The notes under the pieces: model-generated | Told to the model about the DNA's origin: nothing | The model's database searches: none | Seen by the model: only the letters and a program-made list of their open reading frames with translations | Shown here: positions 60,303 to 64,000 of the stretch, piece after piece | Position numbering within the stretch: position 1 is the first letter of the stretch | Layout of the letters: each line of letters starts with the position of its first letter | Made by a program: the position numbers and the translations under genes | From: Hyphomonadaceae bacterium | GTDB taxonomy: Bacteria; Pseudomonadota; Alphaproteobacteria; Caulobacterales; Hyphomonadaceae | Length of the DNA stretch: 64,000 nucleotides | Direction of reading: 5' to 3' | Assembly: GCA_016714495.1 (NCBI GenBank) | Contig: JADKDU010000007.1 | Coordinates: 196,795 to 260,794 of the forward strand

Positions 60303-62864
60303 TCAGGCGGCGTCGTCGCGGGAATCGGTCCGGCCTTCGCTCCGGCCATCGCGCGGGATGATCTGGCGTTTGCCGGAATGGTCGGCGGCCGAGATGATGC
60401 CCTCACGTTCCATGCGCTCGATCATGGAGGCGGCGCGATTGTAGCCGATGCGGAGCACGCGCTGGACGTAGGAGGTGGTCGGGCGCTTGTCGCGCACGAC
60501 GGCCGCCACGGCTTCGCGGTACATGTCTTCTTCCGGATCGCCCGAGCTTGTCCCGAAGGCGTTGTCGGAGACGGAGGCTTCTTCTTCCACTTCGTCGGTG
60601 ATGCCTTCAATGTATTGCGGCGTGCCTTGGTCCTTGAGCCAATTCACCACGCGCTCGACTTCCTCGTCCTTCACGAACGGGCCGTGGACGCGAGAGATCT
60701 TGCCGCCGGATTGCATCCAGAGCAGGTCGCCCATGCCGAGCAGCTGTTCGGCGCCTTGCTCACCGAGGATGGTGCGCGAGTCGATCTTGGTGGTGACCAT
60801 GTAGGAGATGCGGGTCGGGAAGTTCGCCTTGATTGTGCCAGTGATGACGTCGACCGATGGACGCTGCGTGGCGGTGATGAGGTGGATGCCGGCGGCGCGC
60901 GCCATCTGGGCGATACGCTGGACGGCGCCCTCGATGTCCTTGCCGGCGACGAGCATGAGGTCGGCCATCTCGTCGATGATGACCACGATGTGCGGCATCG
61001 GTTCGGGCTTGATGAGCTCGTTCTCCCAGACCGCTTCGCCGGTTTCCTTGTTCCAGCCGGTCTGGACCTGGCGGGTGAGGTGCTCGCCGCGGGCGGCGGC
61101 TTCCTCGGCCTTCTGGTTGAAGCCGGCGATGTTGCGCACGCCCATCTTGGACATGATCTCGTAGCGGCTCTCCATCTCGCGCACGACCCATTTGAGGGCG
61201 AGCACGGCCTTTTGCGGGTCTGTGACCACGGGAGCAAGAAGGTGAGGAATGCCCTCATAGATCGACAGTTCGAGCATTTTTGGGTCGATCATGATGAAGC
61301 GGCACTTCTCGGGCGGCAGCTTGAACATCAGTGACAGGATCATCGCGTTGATGCCGACTGATTTACCAGAGCCCGTCGTACCCGCGATGAGCAGGTGAGG
61401 CATCTTGCCGAGATCGCCGATCATCGGCTGGCCTTCGATCGACTCTCCAAGAGCGAGGGGAAGGGCCATGCGCGAGCGCGAGAATTCCTGCGCGTTGAGC
61501 AGGTCGCGGAGATACACGGTCTCGCGCGTGGGGTTGGGCAGTTCGATGCCGATCGCGTTGCGGCCCGGGATGACGGCGACGCGCGCAGAGGTGGCGGACA
61601 TGGCGCGTGCGATATCTTCCGCCAGCGCGATGACCTTCGACGAGCGCACGCCAGGCGCGGGCTCGAGTTCGAACAGGGTGACGACCGGACCTGGACGCAC
61701 TTCGGTGATGCGGCCCTTGACGCCGAATTCGATCAGCACGCCGCCGAGACGATCGGCCATTTCGAGCAGCCGGGCTTCGTCGACATCCGACGAGCGCGGC
61801 GGAGGCACGTCGAGCAGTTCGAGCGGCGGGATCGCGCTGGAAGCATCGCGCCCGCGGGCGGACGATTGTTGCGACGGCGTCGTCGTGCTGGCGTTGCGCG
61901 GCTGCGGAGGCTTGGTGATCGTGCGCGGCGTGACCGATGGAGCAGAAGCGGCGACGGGGGCTGCGGCGGCGTCCGGGATCGGCCGGCTTTCGAGAACGCG
62001 CGGAACAATCGGCCGTGTGCGGCCATCGGCGCCTTCGGCTTTTTCGACGGCGGTGAAGAAGCCGCGATCGCCTTCCTCGAAGCCATCCTCTTCGGTGAAG
62101 ACGATGGGCTCGATGACTTCCTGCGGTTTCCTGCCGAGCAGGCGCATCATGTTGTCCATCAGGCTGCCCGCGTTGGACGGGCGCGAGGGCAGGGCGGGAA
62201 CGCCGACGATCGGCGCTTCGGGCGAGCGTTGCGGCTTCTGCGTAAGGGCGCGCCACAGCGAGGAGGCGTCGCTCGCGCCGAGGCCCATCGCCATCGCGGC
62301 GAACAGGATCGCGCCCAGACCAGCGAAGGCCGAAGCCCAGACCTGTGGGTCGGGAATCTTCAGCGCGGCGAAGGGCGTCGAGACGATGGCCAGCATCAGC
62401 TCGCCGGTCACGCCGCCGAGGCCAGCTGACATGTTCCATGATTTCGGGATCGGCCATTCGGCCAGGCAGCACGCAGCGAACAGGATGGCGGCGAGGCCCC
62501 ACATCCAGGCGGCAGGATCTTGCTGGCCGATGCCGAAGGCGCGGCGGACGCCGCCGATCATGAGAGCGAAACCCAGCAGGATGGCCGTCCAGCCAAAGCC
62601 TTGCATCAGCATGTCGCCGAAGATCGCGCCGACATGGCCGAACATGTTTTCGGGGCCGGCTTCGATGATGGCGTTGGTTACCGGGTCCTGTGTGCGCGAG
62701 ACCGCCATGTTCAGCGACGGATCGGTTCCGCTGTAGGACGAGCAAGCGCCGCTGATGAACACGCCGCCGGAGAACGCCAGCAAGCCGCTCAGAAAGCGGG
62801 TGAACGCGCTGGAACCGCGCGCCTCGTAGCTGTCTTCGGAATGCGGCGCTCGCGGATGCGGCAT
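60303..62864 (-). CDS. ftsK: DNA translocase FtsK
   Basis: 853 residues. The N-terminal membrane part has four helices (residues about 25-200), a disordered Pro/Ser/Thr-rich linker (about 200-350), then the FtsK motor: alpha/beta domain with P-loop GTTGSGKS (about 490), Walker B VVIIDEMADLM near 630, TQRPSVDVITG, and the C-terminal gamma winged helix (VQRVLRIGYNRAASMIERMEREGI) that reads KOPS-type sequences. It moves chromosomes at the septum and resolves dimers with Xer. Divergent from amtB. Confidence 0.95.
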   Translation of the reverse strand: MPHPRAPHSEDSYEARGSSAFTRFLSGLLAFSGGVFISGACSSYSGTDPSLNMAVSRTQDPVTNAIIEAGPENMFGHVGAIFGDMLMQGFGWTAILLGFALMIGGVRRAFGIGQQDPAAWMWGLAAILFAACCLAEWPIPKSWNMSAGLGGVTGELMLAIVSTPFAALKIPDPQVWASAFAGLGAILFAAMAMGLGASDASSLWRALTQKPQRSPEAPIVGVPALPSRPSNAGSLMDNMMRLLGRKPQEVIEPIVFTEEDGFEEGDRGFFTAVEKAEGADGRTRPIVPRVLESRPIPDAAAAPVAASAPSVTPRTITKPPQPRNASTTTPSQQSSARGRDASSAIPPLELLDVPPPRSSDVDEARLLEMADRLGGVLIEFGVKGRITEVRPGPVVTLFELEPAPGVRSSKVIALAEDIARAMSATSARVAVIPGRNAIGIELPNPTRETVYLRDLLNAQEFSRSRMALPLALGESIEGQPMIGDLGKMPHLLIAGTTGSGKSVGINAMILSLMFKLPPEKCRFIMIDPKMLELSIYEGIPHLLAPVVTDPQKAVLALKWVVREMESRYEIMSKMGVRNIAGFNQKAEEAAARGEHLTRQVQTGWNKETGEAVWENELIKPEPMPHIVVIIDEMADLMLVAGKDIEGAVQRIAQMARAAGIHLITATQRPSVDVITGTIKANFPTRISYMVTTKIDSRTILGEQGAEQLLGMGDLLWMQSGGKISRVHGPFVKDEEVERVVNWLKDQGTPQYIEGITDEVEEEASVSDNAFGTSSGDPEEDMYREAVAAVVRDKRPTTSYVQRVLRIGYNRAASMIERMEREGIISAADHSGKRQIIPRDGRSEGRTDSRDDAA

Positions 62865-63013
62865 GCCTTCGTCCTCGCTCGAAAAACAGAGTTACTGGAA
62901 GCGAGGTGACACTTGCGCGGGCAGGCTTAACGGGGCGCTACCAAACGCGGTTTTTACGGCCCGTCGCCCAGGAAAATATCGTTACGAAGCTGTTGTGATT
63001 GAGGGCAAAAAAG

Positions 63014-63045
63014 GGTCCCGGACGCCGATCAGGGCATCCGGGACC
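63014..63045. repeat. 9-bp inverted repeat upstream of ftsK
   Basis: GGTCCCGGA and TCCGGGACC with a 14-base loop, preceded by an A-run (AAAAAAGG). On the minus strand the hairpin would be followed by a U-run, so it resembles a rho-independent terminator for a minus-strand transcript that starts upstream, which would be a leader or antisense RNA. Confidence 0.5.
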
Positions 63046-63210
63046 TATCCCCATGATCCAGCCTTGCGGCGGTTCACCAGCGTAGGTTTAGCCCAGTTTA
63101 CGGCTCCCGCACGGGGAAGGGGGTGATGGTCCCTAACAGGCGCCTTGCTTGCCCTGTTCAAGAGCGAGCGCTCGGGCAGGCGCCTAAAGATTGTGCAATT
63201 GCGAAGGAGT

Positions 63211-63268
63211 CCAGATAGCCGCAGGGGGGCTTTGCTTGTCCAATGGGCAACCTGACGCCCCTATCTGG
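63211..63268 (+). ncRNA. Candidate structured RNA / amtB leader hairpin
   Basis: CCAGATAG (63211-63218) pairs with CTATCTGG (63261-63268). Inside, GGGC pairs with GCCC, and TTGTCC-AAT-GGGCAA forms an apical stem, giving a long bulged hairpin. It ends 84 bases before the amtB start. A second hairpin (63138-63185) lies just before it. Whether it is a riboswitch-like leader, an sRNA or a chance fold is unknown. Confidence 0.35.
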
Positions 63269-63352
63269 CTCGCATCGTCCGGGGGCGATCACGTCGCTGT
63301 GGTGGGTGCGTCTGTTCTAGCGCCGGTTGCCAGTCAACCTCAGGGGAGACAA

Positions 63353-64000
63353 ATGTTGAATAAATCCAGTCGATTGGATCGACTTTCACTTTGGGGGACG
63401 GGCCTGAAGGCCGGTCTGGCTGCAATCGCAGCAGGGTTCCTTTTCACGACGCTTTCGCCAGCGATGGCCCAGCCTCCGGCTGAAGCCCCGCCGGCGGCCG
63501 AAGCTCCGGCCGCTGCGCCGGAAGCTGCTCCGCCTGCCGATGCCGTCGCTCCGGAAGCGGCTGCTCCTGAGGCGGCTCCTGAAGAAGAAGCAGCGCCTGC
63601 CACCGTCGAACTGACGGTCGACAAGGGCGACACGACCTGGATGCTTATCTCCACGGTCCTCGTCCTGCTCATGATCATCCCCGGCCTTGCGCTCTTCTAT
63701 GGCGGTCTCGTCCGCTCGAAGAACATGATCTCGCTGCTCAGCCAGGTCCTGATCGTCACGGCGATCGGCATGGTGGCCTGGGTCGGCTGGGGCTATTCGA
63801 TGGCCTTCACGGACGGGGGCGGACTGAACAAGTTCGTTGGCGGCTTCTCGAAGGTCGGCCTCGCGGGCGTTGATACGGCAACGATGGTCGAGAGCTTCTC
63901 GGTCGGTGTCGCCATTCCCGAGATCGTCTTCGTGGCCTTCCAGATGACCTTCGCCTGCATCACCACCGCGCTCGTGCTCGGCGGCGTTGCTGAACGTGCG
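63353..64000 (+). CDS. amtB: Ammonium transporter AmtB (5' part, window ends inside)
   Basis: 216 codons to the window edge, no stop reached. A cleavable-type signal peptide (about 1-39, ending PAMAQ) is followed by an Ala/Pro/Glu-rich linker (40-85), then the Amt domain: DTTWMLISTVLVLLMIIPGLALFYGGLVRSKNM, WVGWGYSM and FAFQMTFACITTALVLGGVAERA-like sequence. GGGGAGACAA precedes the ATG at 63353. Amt genes are often behind glnK; here the upstream neighbour is the divergent ftsK, so any glnK is elsewhere or downstream. Confidence 0.93.
   Translation, partial: MLNKSSRLDRLSLWGTGLKAGLAAIAAGFLFTTLSPAMAQPPAEAPPAAEAPAAAPEAAPPADAVAPEAAAPEAAPEEEAAPATVELTVDKGDTTWMLISTVLVLLMIIPGLALFYGGLVRSKNMISLLSQVLIVTAIGMVAWVGWGYSMAFTDGGGLNKFVGGFSKVGLAGVDTATMVESFSVGVAIPEIVFVAFQMTFACITTALVLGGVAERA

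Larger units (their letters stand above)
62865..63352. other. ftsK-amtB divergent region, about 490 bp
   Basis: Holds three inverted repeats: GGTCCCGGA/TCCGGGACC (63014-63045), AGGCGCC/GGCGCCT with a 34-base interior (63138-63185) and CCAGATAG/CTATCTGG (63211-63268). The middle and last may be parts of a structured RNA. No sigma-54 site (GG-N10-GC with TTGC) and no gene were found. Confidence 0.5.

Noticed and set aside
63211..63340. Sigma-54 promoter for amtB
   Set aside because: No TGGCAC-N5-TTGC-like pair with correct spacing was found.

Overview
The window is GC-rich, densely packed bacterial chromosome with ordinary housekeeping content and no insertion sequence, prophage, CRISPR array, rRNA or tRNA that I could recognise. 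Gene families, gene order and regulatory motifs point to an alphaproteobacterium of the Caulobacterales type (Hyphomonadaceae/Maricaulaceae/Caulobacteraceae sphere). The order ppsR-[gap]-hemE-hemH-hemJ-rho, the mnmE-mnmG-rsmG-parA-parB block, a CenR-like regulator, an NtrZ-like protein, DUF2794 and DUF3576 proteins, CtrA-type TTAA-N7-TTAA boxes and GANTC sites all fit this. The exact genus cannot be read from the sequence.

Layout. 0-14 kb: a secreted DUF1223 protein; a four-gene Gld-like ABC export system with a DUF4340 partner (minus strand); DUF2794; a Bax-inhibitor-1 protein; thpR; an hslV-membrane protein-hslU operon; a lipoprotein; and a GGDEF/EAL protein. 14-20 kb: histidine genes hisB, hisH, hisA, hisF and hisE, interrupted by a decayed catalase and an endo/exonuclease/phosphatase family gene. 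20-25 kb: Smr, TimA and SecB genes, then a tightly overlapping minus-strand run ppsR-maf-aroE-coaE-dnaQ. 25.05-25.44 kb: the likely replication origin. 25.4-29.4 kb: hemE-hemH-hemJ-rho.

29.5-34 kb: small membrane, secreted and lipoproteins, a 2OG-Fe(II) oxygenase and a frameshifted dienelactone hydrolase. 34-40.7 kb: the segregation locus mnmE-mnmG-rsmG-parA-parB, carrying five perfect parS palindromes, three of them inside coding sequence. 40.7-48.9 kb (minus): two tandem cytochrome c/sugar dehydrogenase fusions, holA, lptE, leuS (frameshifted) and DUF3576. 49-60 kb: a porin-like protein, NtrZ-like, thiE-like/yggS, lysoplasmalogenase, L,D-transpeptidase, CenR-like regulator, several secreted proteins, exonuclease III, LolA-like, MmcQ, two paralogous small anchored proteins and a cold-shock protein. 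60-64 kb: ftsK and the 5' end of an ammonium transporter gene behind a structured leader.

The strongest system-level signal is the chromosome-maintenance architecture. A compact origin has two CtrA boxes, a DnaA-like box and eleven GANTC (CcrM) sites in about 270 bp, and a parS cluster next to parAB lies 10-13 kb away. Two single-base frameshifts (leuS and dienelactone hydrolase) are the main integrity concerns; the leuS one is probably a sequence error because the gene is essential.
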